Source of the DNA: Brevundimonas sp. NIBR10
GTDB lineage: Bacteria; Pseudomonadota; Alphaproteobacteria; Caulobacterales; Caulobacteraceae
Length of the DNA stretch: 64,000 bases
NCBI RefSeq assembly: GCF_027912515.1
Contig: NZ_CP115464.1
Coordinates: forward strand, 2,914,001 to 2,978,000
Direction of reading: 5' to 3'
The notes below the pieces were generated by a model, which made no database searches, was not told the DNA's origin, and saw nothing but the letters and a program-made list of their open reading frames with translations. Positions 35,602 through 44,714 of the stretch are shown one piece after another; within the stretch, counting starts at the first letter, position 1; the number at the start of each line of letters is the position of its first letter. The translations under genes were made by a program, and so were the position numbers.

Positions 35602-36474
35602 ATGTCGCGGACGACCGACCGGTTCGAGGGCACCTCGAACTATATCGCCACCCAGGACCTGAAGATCGCGGTCAACGCCGCCGTCGCCCTGGAACGGCCC
35701 CTGCTCATCAAGGGCGAGCCCGGCACCGGCAAGACGGTGCTGGCCTATGAGATGGCCAAGGCGCTGAACGCGCCACTGATCACCTGGCACATCAAGTCCA
35801 CGACCAAGGCCCACAACGGCCTGTATGAATACGACGCCGTCAGCCGCTTGAGGGACAGCCAGCTCGGCGAGGAACGCGTCCACGACGTCCGCAACTATCT
35901 GAAGCCCGGCAAGCTGTGGGAGGCCTTCACCTCGCCGGTCCGCCCTGTCCTGTTGATCGACGAGATCGACAAGGCCGACATCGAGTTCCCCAACGACCTG
36001 CTCCAGGAACTCGACCGGATGGAGTTCTTCGTCCAGGAAACCGGCGAGACCATCCGCGCCGCCGTCCGCCCGGTCGTGGTCATCACCTCCAACAACGAAA
36101 AGGAACTGCCCGACGCCTTTTTGCGCCGCTGCTTCTTCCACTACATCCGCTTTCCCGACGACGAGACCATGAAGGCCATCGTCGAGGTCCATTTCCCGGG
36201 CATCAAGGGCCGGCTGGTCTCCGAAGCGCTGAAGACCTTCTACGAGATCCGCGACACGCCGGGGTTGAAGAAGAAGCCCTCGACTTCCGAACTTCTCGAC
36301 TGGCTGAAACTCCTGCTCGTCGAGGACATCGATCCCGAAACCCTGCGCGAAAAGACCCCCAACAAGCTGATCCCACCCCTGCACGGCGCCCTGCTAAAGA
36401 ACGAACAGGACGTCCACCTGTTCGAGCGCCTGGCCTTCCTGACCCGTCGCGAAGGGTCCCGCCCCGGAACCTGA
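35602..36474 (+). CDS. MoxR-family AAA+ ATPase (CoxD-like)
   Basis: The 290-residue ATPase has Walker A GEPGTGKTVLAYEMA (residues about 39-53), Walker B LLIDEIDKAD, a sensor-1 SNNEKELPDAFLRRCFFHYI and the RFPDDETM region. Such MoxR proteins act as chaperones maturing metalloenzymes and usually sit beside a VWA-domain gene (CoxE). Here no VWA gene follows; the next gene is a lipoprotein. It is clearly different from the second MoxR protein at 43708-44706. Confidence 0.85.
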   Translation: MSRTTDRFEGTSNYIATQDLKIAVNAAVALERPLLIKGEPGTGKTVLAYEMAKALNAPLITWHIKSTTKAHNGLYEYDAVSRLRDSQLGEERVHDVRNYLKPGKLWEAFTSPVRPVLLIDEIDKADIEFPNDLLQELDRMEFFVQETGETIRAAVRPVVVITSNNEKELPDAFLRRCFFHYIRFPDDETMKAIVEVHFPGIKGRLVSEALKTFYEIRDTPGLKKKPSTSELLDWLKLLLVEDIDPETLREKTPNKLIPPLHGALLKNEQDVHLFERLAFLTRREGSRPGT

Positions 36475-36568
36475 GCCGGTAGATCCGAACACCGTGTCGA
36501 ACAGGTTTCGTCACGGCGATTACCGCGATTTCACTGGAATACGCGCGACCAGAGCGCATGATGATCTC

Positions 36569-37492
36569 ATGAGACCGACCCTGCCATCGCGCATTGCGCT
36601 CCTGGCCTCCTGTGTGGGGGCCGTCGCCCTGATGGCGGCGTGCGACGATGGAGTGCGCATTTCCTCGACCCGGTCCAGCACCGAGGCCAAGGGCGTGCTC
36701 AAGGTCATCGACGCTCTGCAATGCCCCGAAACCCTGGGCTCCCTGACCCGCAAGGGCTCGGCCCAGGCCGACGGCACGGTCTGTACCTATGCCGGGCCGC
36801 GCGGAGCAGAGGTGTCGCTGCATCTGGTCCAGCTTGGCGACGACCCCATCGACACCGTCCTGAAGCGGTTCGAGACCCTGCTGTCCGACTCAATGCCGCG
36901 TACCGTCGCACAGCTGGCGGCGGCGGCGGCGAAGTCGGACGCCGAGGTGGCCCGTGCCGATGCCGAGGCTGCCCGGGCCGACGCCGAGGCGGCCGGAGCC
37001 GACGCCACGGCCCAGGCTGCATCCACCGAAGCGGCCTCTAGCGGTGACTCCGCCCACATATCGGCCCCCGGCATGCAGATCGACGCCGAGGGCGACCGTG
37101 CCCGGGTCAGCCTGCCGGGCATCCACGTCGACGCCGACGGCGACAAGGCCAATGTCCGAATCGGCGGCTTCACCATCCGCGCCGATGACTCCCAGGCCCG
37201 CATCTCGGGTACGGGGCGTGCTCCCGGTTCATCGACCGAAGAGGCCGTGAGTATCCATGCTGTCGACAATGCCGCGGAGTTCCGGTCGAGCGCTCCGGGC
37301 GAGGCGACGCGCCAGACCTGGCGTCTGAACGACGACACCCCCTCGGACGCCGGCTGGCGCATGGTCGGCTACGAAGCGCGTGGTCCTCGCGGCGGCCCTA
37401 TCGTCGTCGCCACCGTCCGCGTCCGCGAGCGCCGCTCCGACGACGTCTTCGACGACGCCAGGGACCTCGTCGCCCTCAACGTCGGGGAATGA
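36569..37492 (+). CDS. Unrecognised lipoprotein with Ala-Asp repeat
   Basis: From ATG 36569 the product has 307 residues. The lipoprotein signal ends in LMAAC (lipidated Cys at about 24). A domain with IDALQCPETLG and CTYAGPRGAEVSLH is followed by a helical stretch of ARADAE/AGADA repeats (about 125-160), then strands in which IDAEGDRARVSLPGIHVDADGDKANVRIGGF repeats a beta-like unit. Two cysteines may form a disulfide. I do not recognise the family. An upstream ATG in frame (36494) would lack the signal at the N-terminus. Confidence 0.72.
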   Translation: MRPTLPSRIALLASCVGAVALMAACDDGVRISSTRSSTEAKGVLKVIDALQCPETLGSLTRKGSAQADGTVCTYAGPRGAEVSLHLVQLGDDPIDTVLKRFETLLSDSMPRTVAQLAAAAAKSDAEVARADAEAARADAEAAGADATAQAASTEAASSGDSAHISAPGMQIDAEGDRARVSLPGIHVDADGDKANVRIGGFTIRADDSQARISGTGRAPGSSTEEAVSIHAVDNAAEFRSSAPGEATRQTWRLNDDTPSDAGWRMVGYEARGPRGGPIVVATVRVRERRSDDVFDDARDLVALNVGE

Positions 37493-37532
37493 CCCGGCCA
37501 GACGTCATCACATACTTGATCGCCACGACGGG

Positions 37533-38219
37533 ATGGGTCACCTGACCGGCCAACCACAGGAACCTCCCAACTTGGCCGCGCCGTCGCTGAAACCATCGAA
37601 CAAGGCGCCTCGTGCCTGGCAGCGGATGCTGTCGGGCCGTCGCCTCGACCTCCTCGACCCCTCGCCCCTCGACATCGAGATCGAGGACATCGCCCACGGC
37701 CTGGCCCGCGTCGCCCGCTGGAACGGCCAGACGATCGGCGAACACGCCTTCTCGGTCGCCCAGCACTCCTGCGTGGTCGAAGAGATCGCCGCCCACATCA
37801 GGCCGGGGCTGGAGCCGAAATGGCGCCTTGCCGCCCTGCTCCACGACGCGTCCGAATACGTCATCGGCGACATGATCTCGCCTTTCAAGGCGGCGCTGGG
37901 CATGAACTACAAGGGCTTCGAGGCCCGACTGGAAGACGCCATCCACGTCCGCTTCGGCCTCCCGCCCAAGTCCCCGCCGCCGATCAAGACCCTGATCAAA
38001 AAGGCCGACCGCGCCTGCGCCTTTTTCGAGGCGACCCAGCTGGCCGGTTTCGACCGCGCCGAATCGCTGAAGATCTTCGGCAGCCCCCCGCCCGGCTACG
38101 ACCTGACCATCGAGCCCCTGCCCGCCCCGGTCGCCCAGGCCCGCTACCTCGAACGCTATCGCGTCCTGGCCGAGGCCGTCGGTCTGATCCCCGCCCCCGA
38201 CGCCTGGCACACGGAATAG
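37533..38219 (+). CDS. HD-domain phosphohydrolase (YfbR-like)
   Basis: The 228-residue protein has IEIEDIAHGLARVARWNGQT, HAFSVAQHSCVVEE, then LAALLHDASEYVIGDMISPFK, giving the H...HD...D ligands of an HD-domain 5'-nucleotidase of the YfbR type. These dephosphorylate deoxynucleoside monophosphates. The C-terminal third (after about 165) is Pro-rich and less conserved. ATG 37533 is chosen because upstream open sequence is low-complexity and overlaps the lipoprotein gene. The NUDIX gene follows after five bases. Confidence 0.85.
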   Translation: MGHLTGQPQEPPNLAAPSLKPSNKAPRAWQRMLSGRRLDLLDPSPLDIEIEDIAHGLARVARWNGQTIGEHAFSVAQHSCVVEEIAAHIRPGLEPKWRLAALLHDASEYVIGDMISPFKAALGMNYKGFEARLEDAIHVRFGLPPKSPPPIKTLIKKADRACAFFEATQLAGFDRAESLKIFGSPPPGYDLTIEPLPAPVAQARYLERYRVLAEAVGLIPAPDAWHTE

Positions 38220-38224
38220 CGCCG

Positions 38225-39163
38225 GTGTCGTTCGGCGCGGAAAACGGTGTCCGGATCGGCCTCTCCGCTGTGGTCATGGCCATCCGCGACCGTCGCCTCT
38301 GCGTCCTGACCACCACGGCGCCGGGAGGCGAGATGGCCCTGCCCTTCGGGCCGTTCGATCCCGCCAACGATCGGACCTTTGAGCTGTCGTTGCGCGCCTT
38401 CGTCACCGCCCAGACCGGCTTTCGCCCCGGCTTCGTCGAGCAACTCTACACCTTCGGCGACGCCGGCCGCGCCTCGCCCCGCCCGACTCCGGGGCCCGAA
38501 CGCCAGCGCGAGATCTCCGTCGGCTATCTGGCCCTGACCCGCGACGCCGCCGGCGCCTCCCTCGCCGACGCCCGCTGGACGCCGCTGTACGACATCTTCC
38601 CGTGGGAGGACCGCCGCACTCAAGCCGACCCCGCCATCCCCGACGCCCTGGCCGCCTGGACCGCTGCCGACCCGCGTCGTCCGGCCCGCGCCGAAAGCCT
38701 GTTCGCCTTGGGCGGCGCTCTGCGCTGGAACGAGGAGCGCGTGCTGGAGCGCTACGAACTCCTCTACGAAGCCGGCCTCGTCCCCGAGGCCCAGCGCGAC
38801 GACGCGGCGTCGGCCGGCACCGCCGATGCCTTCCCCGGCCGCACAATGGTGTCCGATCACCGTCGCATCCTCGCCACCGGCCTCGGCAGGCTGCGATCCA
38901 AGTTGAAGTACCGACCGGTCCTGTTCGAACTTATCGACGGCGCCTTCACCCTGTCCGAACTCCAGGCGGCGGCCGAGGCCGTGGCGGGCCTCACCCTGCA
39001 CAAGCAGAATTTCCGCCGCGGCGTCGAACGCACCGGCCTGGTCGAGCCCACCGGCCGCCTTTCGACCGGCACCGGCGGCCGCCCGGCCGAGCTGTTCCGC
39101 TTCACCGGCACCGACGCCCGCGACGGCCAGGCCCCCGGCCTCGCCCTCCCCGCGCAACGCTGA
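38225..39163 (+). CDS. NrtR-like NUDIX/winged-helix regulator
   Basis: The 312-residue protein couples an N-terminal NUDIX-fold domain (GVRIGLSAVVMAIRDRRLCVLTT onward) to a C-terminal winged helix with KLKYRPVLFELIDGAFTLSELQ and TLHKQNFRRGVERTGLVEPTG, the NrtR_WHTH pattern. The NUDIX box lacks the full GX5EX7REUXEEXGU set, so it probably senses ADP-ribose instead of hydrolysing it. NrtR proteins repress NAD metabolism genes. The start is GTG 38225, five bases after the HD gene, implying an operon. Confidence 0.82.
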   Translation: MSFGAENGVRIGLSAVVMAIRDRRLCVLTTTAPGGEMALPFGPFDPANDRTFELSLRAFVTAQTGFRPGFVEQLYTFGDAGRASPRPTPGPERQREISVGYLALTRDAAGASLADARWTPLYDIFPWEDRRTQADPAIPDALAAWTAADPRRPARAESLFALGGALRWNEERVLERYELLYEAGLVPEAQRDDAASAGTADAFPGRTMVSDHRRILATGLGRLRSKLKYRPVLFELIDGAFTLSELQAAAEAVAGLTLHKQNFRRGVERTGLVEPTGRLSTGTGGRPAELFRFTGTDARDGQAPGLALPAQR

Positions 39164-39250
39164 CCAAAAAAGGATACGAACCCGCTTGCGGCGACGCCCC
39201 CACCCCATTAGGTAGGCCCCTCGCTCGACCAAGCGTACTTACGGCCCCGC

Positions 39251-39340
<90 letters not shown>

Positions 39341-39922
39341 TCGTTTGTCTTCTTAGTTATCAATGATTTGAGACCGCCTTGCCCAGCCCGCGCCTTGCGG
39401 GCTTTCCCGCGTCCAGACGCGACAGGACCGCGAAGGGACCATGGTCCGGTGCCAGCCGGTGCAGGGTCTCGATCACCCAGCGCTCCACGGGCAGCGCTGG
39501 CAGACGGTAGATGCCCTCGGGCCGCCACTAGCCCCGACCGCGATTGACGCTGCTGGACAGATAGTAGCGATGCGCAGCCCCCGACTTGCCGTAAGTGTGG
39601 GCCGGGGTCATCGAGATGCCGTCGCAATCGAACACCAGCCCCTTGAGCGCCACAGGACCCTGGTCCGGGCCACCGCCTCCAGGATTAGACGTCAAACAAC
39701 GGCCTCTGCCGGCCGACGACGCATGAGACCAATCACTTGCAGATCGTCATTGGATCGTCACGGTCGCGGTATGAAGTTTTCGTAATGATACGGACTAACG
39801 GCGTCGATCATTTGACGTCCGCTGGTCGGGTGTCAAAGATGACGCCAGCGCAATCGAGGGCCTCGTCACGGAGCCCGGCAGAACCCTGCGTATTGTGACG
39901 GGCAATCTGGTGGAGAACAGCC
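39341..39922. other. Stretch between tRNA-Ser and the tldD-like gene
   Basis: Apart from the recombinase remnant (39360-39668) I see no gene. 39669-39922 holds only the region upstream of the TldD-like gene with no clear element. Confidence 0.5.
39360..39668 (-). pseudogene. Remnant of a large serine recombinase
   Basis: A 103-codon frame on the minus strand reads LKGLVFDCDGISMTPAHTYGKSG, then HRYYLSSSVNRGRG, an in-frame TAG (39528-39530), and PEGIYRLPALPVERWVIETLH. These match the zinc-domain to coiled-coil part of phage-type serine recombinases (L.GL.FD..G..MTP.H..K.G..YRYY). The catalytic N-terminal resolvase domain is missing. It starts 20 bp from the 3' end of the tRNA-Ser gene, the likely integration target. 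Confidence 0.65.
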
Positions 39923-41557
39923 TTGGATCGACGTTCATTCCTCGCCGCATGCGGCATCGGCGCCGGAGGCCTTCTTGTACCCGGGTTCTCCGGCCGGGCC
40001 ATCGCAGCGGAACAACTGGTTGAAACCATCGATCTGGGGGTCAAGAAGCGTCTCGCCGACGCTGGGCTCAGCGCGGCTGCGGCTGCGGGTGCGTCCTATT
40101 ACGACGTGCGCGTCGGTCGCTACATGCGCCAGTTCGTGATCACCCGCGAAGCCAACGTCCAGAACGTCGTCAACACAGAATCAACGGGCACGGGCGTCCG
40201 CGTCATCGCCGACGGGGCATGGGGCTTCGCCGCCACGAACGACATGACGGCAGAAGCCGTGTCCGCCGCCGCCAGACTGGCCGTCGCCATCGCCAAGGCC
40301 AATGCCAAGCACCAGACTCAGCCGGTCCGACTGGCTCCGACGCCGGGCGTCGGCGAGGTCTCCTGGAAGACCCCGATCCGTCGCAACGCCATGGAGGTGC
40401 CGATCGCCGAAAAGGTCGCGCTTCTGCTGGGCGTCAATGCCGCGGCGATGAATGGCGGCGCCAACTTCGTCAATTCACAGCTCTTCCTGGTCAATGAGCA
40501 GAAGTATTTCGCCAGTTCGGACGGCTCCTACATCGATCAGGACGTGCACCGGATCTGGGCACCCTTCACGGTCACGGCGATCGATCAGGCCACCGGCAAG
40601 TTCCGCACCCGGGACGGCCTGTCGGCCCCAATGGGCCTGGGCTACGAATATCTGGACGGCAACGTCGCCGATCAGATCGTCGCCTCGAACGGCGTGGTCA
40701 GCTACGGCATGTCCTACGACATGACCAAGGACGCGATCGCCGCCGCCCAGCAGGCCCGCGAGAAACTGACGGCCACCTCGGTTCGTCCGGGCTCCTACGA
40801 CCTGGTTCTGGACCCCAACCACCTGGGCCTGACGATCCATGAGTCGGTCGGTCACCCGCTCGAACTCGACCGCGTGCTAGGCTACGAGGCCAACTACGCC
40901 GGCACCAGCTTCGCCACCCTGGACAAGCGCGAGGCGCGTTTCCAGTACGGCTCAGAGATCGTCAACCTGTTCGCCGACAAGACTCAGGTCGGCTCGCTCG
41001 GCGCGGTCGAGTACGACGACGAGGGCGTCAAGACCAAGTCTTGGGACCTGATCAAGGACGGCAAGCTGGTCGACTATCAGGCGACGCGCGACCAGGCCCA
41101 CATCCTCGGCAAGACCGAATCCGACGGCTGTTCCTACGCCGACAGCTGGTCGACCGTGCAGTTCCAGCGGATGGCCAACATCTCGCTGAAGCCCGGCACG
41201 GCCCCGATGAAAGTCGACGACATGATCAAGAACGTCGAGAACGGCATCTACATCCTTGGGCGCGGCTCCTTCTCGATCGATCAGCAGCGCTACAACGCCC
41301 AGTTCGGCGGAACCCTTTTCTACGAAATCAAGAACGGCGAGATCACCAAGCCGCTGGAGGATGTCGCCTACCAGATGCGGACCCCCGAGTTCTGGAACGC
41401 CTGTTCGGCGATCTGCGACGAGAGCGACTACCGGATGTTCGGCTCCTTCTTCGACGGCAAGGGCCAGCCCAGCCAGGTCTCGGCCGTCAGCCACGGCTCG
41501 TCGACGACCCGCTTCGACGGGATCAACGTCATCAACACCGCGCGTTCGCTCGGTTGA
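39923..41557 (+). CDS. TldD-like metalloprotease with Tat signal
   Basis: The 544-residue protein starts at TTG 39923 (GGAGA about 9 bases upstream) with a twin-arginine signal, DRRSFLAACGIGAGGLL, ending near residue 28 (AIAAEQ). The mature part is TldD/PmbA-type: FVITREANVQNVV, and the zinc motif HESVGH (His306, Glu307, His311). A C-terminal domain has SWSTVQFQRMANISLKPG. TldD with TldE forms a cylindrical protease that removes leader peptides or degrades unfolded peptides in the cytoplasm. Here the signal would export it folded to the periplasm, which is unusual for TldD. The next gene encodes a PmbA/TldE-like partner. Confidence 0.88.
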   Translation: MDRRSFLAACGIGAGGLLVPGFSGRAIAAEQLVETIDLGVKKRLADAGLSAAAAAGASYYDVRVGRYMRQFVITREANVQNVVNTESTGTGVRVIADGAWGFAATNDMTAEAVSAAARLAVAIAKANAKHQTQPVRLAPTPGVGEVSWKTPIRRNAMEVPIAEKVALLLGVNAAAMNGGANFVNSQLFLVNEQKYFASSDGSYIDQDVHRIWAPFTVTAIDQATGKFRTRDGLSAPMGLGYEYLDGNVADQIVASNGVVSYGMSYDMTKDAIAAAQQAREKLTATSVRPGSYDLVLDPNHLGLTIHESVGHPLELDRVLGYEANYAGTSFATLDKREARFQYGSEIVNLFADKTQVGSLGAVEYDDEGVKTKSWDLIKDGKLVDYQATRDQAHILGKTESDGCSYADSWSTVQFQRMANISLKPGTAPMKVDDMIKNVENGIYILGRGSFSIDQQRYNAQFGGTLFYEIKNGEITKPLEDVAYQMRTPEFWNACSAICDESDYRMFGSFFDGKGQPSQVSAVSHGSSTTRFDGINVINTARSLG

Positions 41558-41591
41558 TCGGACCCCGCTGACAAACAATGGGAAAAATCAC

Positions 41592-42926
41592 ATGAGCATC
41601 ATGACGCAAGACGAGGCCAAGACGATCCTCGACAAGGTGATCGCGCTGTCGACCGCCGACGAATGCACGGCCCAGTTGGGCGGCGGAACTCAGGGCAACA
41701 TCCGTTTCGCCCTCAACAATGTTTCCACCTCGGGCGTGGTCTCGGACACCCAGCTCAGTGTCCAGGTCGCCTTCGGAAAACGGGTCGGCACGGCCGCAAT
41801 CAACGAATTCTCGGACGAGGCCCTCGCCCGCGTCGTGAAGCGGGCAGAGGAACTGGCCAAGCTCGCGCCGGAGAATCCCGAGTTCATGCCGGCGGTGCAG
41901 AAGCAGGCCTACCGCGCCAGTGACACCTTCAACGCCGCCACCGCTGCCATCACGCCGGAGAACCGGGCCGAGATCGCCCGCGCCTCGATCGATCCCTGCA
42001 AATCACAGAAGCTGATCGCCGCCGGCTTTCTGAATGACGGCGCGGGTTTCACCGCTTTCGCCAACTCGAACGGCAATTTCGGCTATCAGCGCGCGACCAG
42101 CCTCAACTACACCTGCACCGTACGCACCGAGGACGGCCGGGGCTCCGGCTGGGTGGGCCGCAGCCTGAAGGACGCCGGCGACTTCAACGTCGACAACGAT
42201 ATCCAGGTCGCCATGCGCAAGGCCTCGGCCTCTTCCGAAGCCCAGGCGCTTGAGCCCGGCAAGTACACGGTCATACTGGAGCCCGCCGCCGCCGCCGGCC
42301 TGATCTCGTTCATGTTCAACTTCTTCGGCGCCCGTCAGGCCGACGAGGGCCGGAGCTTCCTGTCCAAGGCGGGCGGCGGCAACAAGATCGGCGAGCAGGT
42401 CTTCGATCCCCGCGTCACCCTCACGGCCGATCCCTGGCACGACGAGGTGCCCGTCCTGCCTTGGGACGGCAGCGGTCTGCCGCGCGAGCGGATGGATTTC
42501 GTCCGGGACGGCAAGATCGCCAACCTGAATTACGACCGCTACTGGGCCGACAAGCAGGGCAAGGCCGCCAATGCCGGCCCCGGCAACCTGATCATGTCGG
42601 GCGGCACCAAATCGATATCGGAACTGGTCCGCGAAACCGAACGCGGCATCCTTGTCAGCCGTACCTGGTATATCCGGATGGTGGATCCGCAGACCGTTCT
42701 GCTGACCGGCCTGACCCGGGATGGCACCTTCTACATCGAGAACGGCGAGTTGAAGTATCCGCTCAAGAACTTCCGCTTCAACGAGTCCCCGGTGATCATG
42801 CTGAACAACATCGACGAGCTGGGTCGTCCGGTCCGGGTCGGTGGCGACGAGACCAACCTGTCGATGATGATCCCGCCGATGCGTCTGCGCGACTTCACCT
42901 TCACCTCCCTGTCCGACGCCGTCTGA
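41592..42926 (+). CDS. PmbA/TldE-like partner of the TldD protein
   Basis: The 444-residue protein starts at ATG 41592, 34 bp after the tldD-like gene. It has the TldE-like fold with NIRFALNNVSTSGVV, SVQVAFGKRVGTAAINEFSDEAL, and a C-terminal LVRETERGILVSRTWYIRMVDPQT. The HExxxH zinc motif of TldD is absent, as expected for the non-catalytic E subunit. There is no signal peptide, so if the pair works outside the cytoplasm this subunit would have to ride with the Tat-exported partner. Heterodimer formation is inferred from family knowledge. Confidence 0.85.
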   Translation: MSIMTQDEAKTILDKVIALSTADECTAQLGGGTQGNIRFALNNVSTSGVVSDTQLSVQVAFGKRVGTAAINEFSDEALARVVKRAEELAKLAPENPEFMPAVQKQAYRASDTFNAATAAITPENRAEIARASIDPCKSQKLIAAGFLNDGAGFTAFANSNGNFGYQRATSLNYTCTVRTEDGRGSGWVGRSLKDAGDFNVDNDIQVAMRKASASSEAQALEPGKYTVILEPAAAAGLISFMFNFFGARQADEGRSFLSKAGGGNKIGEQVFDPRVTLTADPWHDEVPVLPWDGSGLPRERMDFVRDGKIANLNYDRYWADKQGKAANAGPGNLIMSGGTKSISELVRETERGILVSRTWYIRMVDPQTVLLTGLTRDGTFYIENGELKYPLKNFRFNESPVIMLNNIDELGRPVRVGGDETNLSMMIPPMRLRDFTFTSLSDAV

Positions 42927-42939
42927 CCGGAGAGGGTGC

Positions 42940-43662
42940 GTGTCGGGTTCGAGTATGACACGCGCCGACGCCTTGCGATTTCTGACCGGCGGCGCGCTGG
43001 GGGCCCTGCTTGCAGGCTTCCCGCGCGCCGCCGACGCGCAGGCCACCTACGATTTCTGGTTCACCCGCCTGCGCTACGATTCCGGAGACTGGGACGTGGA
43101 CCAGCGGATGCCGGCCAATATCCTGACCTCCCTGGTCGACTACACCAACCTGCGGGTCGATCCCGAAGAGCGGGTCGTGGCCCTGGCTGACCCGGCGATG
43201 CTGACGGCCCCCTTCTGTTATCTGGCGGGCCACAAGCTGGTGGAGTTCAGTACGGCCGAGGCCCGCAATTTCGAACGTTATGTCCGGAACGGTGGCTTCG
43301 TTTTCGTCGATGACTGCAACCACGACATCGACGGCCTGTTCGCCGTCACCTTCGAGCGCCAGATGGCCGAGATCTTCGGTGCCGAGGCCCTGAAGAAACT
43401 GCCCAACGACCACGGCATCTATCGCAGCTTCTTCGAGTTCGAGGACGGCCCGCCGGCGACCAGCTTCGAGCTGAACGGCTGGGGCGACGACCTCATCCAC
43501 GACTACCTTAAGGGCATCGAAATCGATGGCCGGCTGGGCGTGCTCTACTCGAACAAGGATTACGGCTGCGAGTGGGACTACGACTGGCGCAACAAGCGCT
43601 TCCTGGCCGAGGACAACACCAAGTTCGCGGTCAACATCATCCTTTACGCCCTGACTGCCTGA
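42940..43662 (+). CDS. DUF4159 family exported protein
   Basis: The 240-residue product has a signal peptide (RADALRFLTGGALGALLAGF, cleavage near ADAQA) and the DUF4159 body: FWFTRLRYDSGDWDVDQRMPANI, LTAPFCYLAGHKLVEFSTAEA, NGGFVFVDDCNHDIDGLF. DUF4159 is found beside MoxR/DUF58/BatA operons and has a glutamine-amidotransferase-like fold. The start is GTG 42940 with GGAGAGGGTG immediately upstream; an in-frame ATG (42955) is the alternative. A MoxR gene follows at 45 bp. Confidence 0.85.
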   Translation: MSGSSMTRADALRFLTGGALGALLAGFPRAADAQATYDFWFTRLRYDSGDWDVDQRMPANILTSLVDYTNLRVDPEERVVALADPAMLTAPFCYLAGHKLVEFSTAEARNFERYVRNGGFVFVDDCNHDIDGLFAVTFERQMAEIFGAEALKKLPNDHGIYRSFFEFEDGPPATSFELNGWGDDLIHDYLKGIEIDGRLGVLYSNKDYGCEWDYDWRNKRFLAEDNTKFAVNIILYALTA

Positions 43663-43707
43663 ATTTGGCCGCCTGACCTTTTCGCCTCCCTCCTCCCCGG
43701 AGTTTCG

Positions 43708-44706
43708 ATGACCACGCCCACCCAATCCGAGATCGACACCCGGCTGGCCCAGCTCGGCAAGCTGAAGGCCGCGATCGGCCAGGCCATCGTCGGTCAGAAC
43801 GAGGTCGTCGAACAGTTGCTGATCGGCCTGCTCGCCGGCGGTCACTGCCTCATCGAAGGCGTGCCCGGGCTCGGCAAGACCCTGCTGGTCCGCACCCTGG
43901 GTCAGGCCCTGCATCTGGAGTTCCGGCGGGTCCAGTTCACCCCCGACCTGATGCCGTCGGACATCCTCGGCACCGAGGTGCTGGAAGAGGATCACGGCAC
44001 GGGCCATCGATCCTTCCGCTTCCAGCCCGGCCCGGTCTTCACGAACCTCTTCCTGGCCGACGAGTTGAATCGCACCCCGCCCAAGACCCAGGCCGCCCTG
44101 CTGGAAGCCATGCAGGAACACACGGTTTCCTACGCCGGGGTGACCCATAAACTGAACGAACCCTTCTTCGTGCTGGCGACCCAGAACCCGCTGGAACAGG
44201 CCGGTACCTATCCCCTGCCCGAGGCTCAGCTGGACCGCTTCCTGCTCAACATCCGCGTCGGCTATCCGACGGCGGAGGAGGAACGCGCCATCCTGGTCGC
44301 GACGACGGGGTCGGGCATCGGCACCGTGCCCCAGGTCATGGTCGGCGAGGACATCGTCGCCCTGCAGAAATGGGTCCGCGACGTCTACGTCGGCGACGCC
44401 CTGCTCACCTGGATCACCTCGCTCGTTCGCGCCACCCGTCCGTCAGCCGACGCCCCCAAGGCGGTGCAGGACTACGTCCGCTGGGGTGCCGGGCCCCGCG
44501 CGGGTCAGGCGCTGGTTCTGGCCGCGAAGGCGCGCGCCCTGCTGCACGGTCGCCTCGCCGCGACGCGCGAGGACGTGGTCGCCCTGGCCGCCCCGGTCCT
44601 GCGTCACCGCATCCTGCTGTCCTTCGCCGCCGAGGCCGAGCGCAAGACGGCGGACGATGTGGTCGCCGCCCTCATGGCCGCCCTGCCCGCGCCCAGGCCC
44701 GACTGA
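43708..44706 (+). CDS. MoxR-family AAA+ ATPase
   Basis: The 332-residue ATPase has Walker A GVPGLGKTLLVRTL (about 52-65), Walker B FLADELNRTPPKTQAALLEAMQE and sensor-1 ATQNPLEQAGTYPLPEAQLDRF. This is the RavA/MoxR main branch. A pre-sensor motif at FVLATQNP is complete. With the downstream DUF58 protein it forms the common MoxR-DUF58 pair, proposed to deliver ATP-driven remodelling to membrane or periplasmic partners. Confidence 0.92.
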   Translation: MTTPTQSEIDTRLAQLGKLKAAIGQAIVGQNEVVEQLLIGLLAGGHCLIEGVPGLGKTLLVRTLGQALHLEFRRVQFTPDLMPSDILGTEVLEEDHGTGHRSFRFQPGPVFTNLFLADELNRTPPKTQAALLEAMQEHTVSYAGVTHKLNEPFFVLATQNPLEQAGTYPLPEAQLDRFLLNIRVGYPTAEEERAILVATTGSGIGTVPQVMVGEDIVALQKWVRDVYVGDALLTWITSLVRATRPSADAPKAVQDYVRWGAGPRAGQALVLAAKARALLHGRLAATREDVVALAAPVLRHRILLSFAAEAERKTADDVVAALMAALPAPRPD

Positions 44707-44714
44707 CCCACGGC

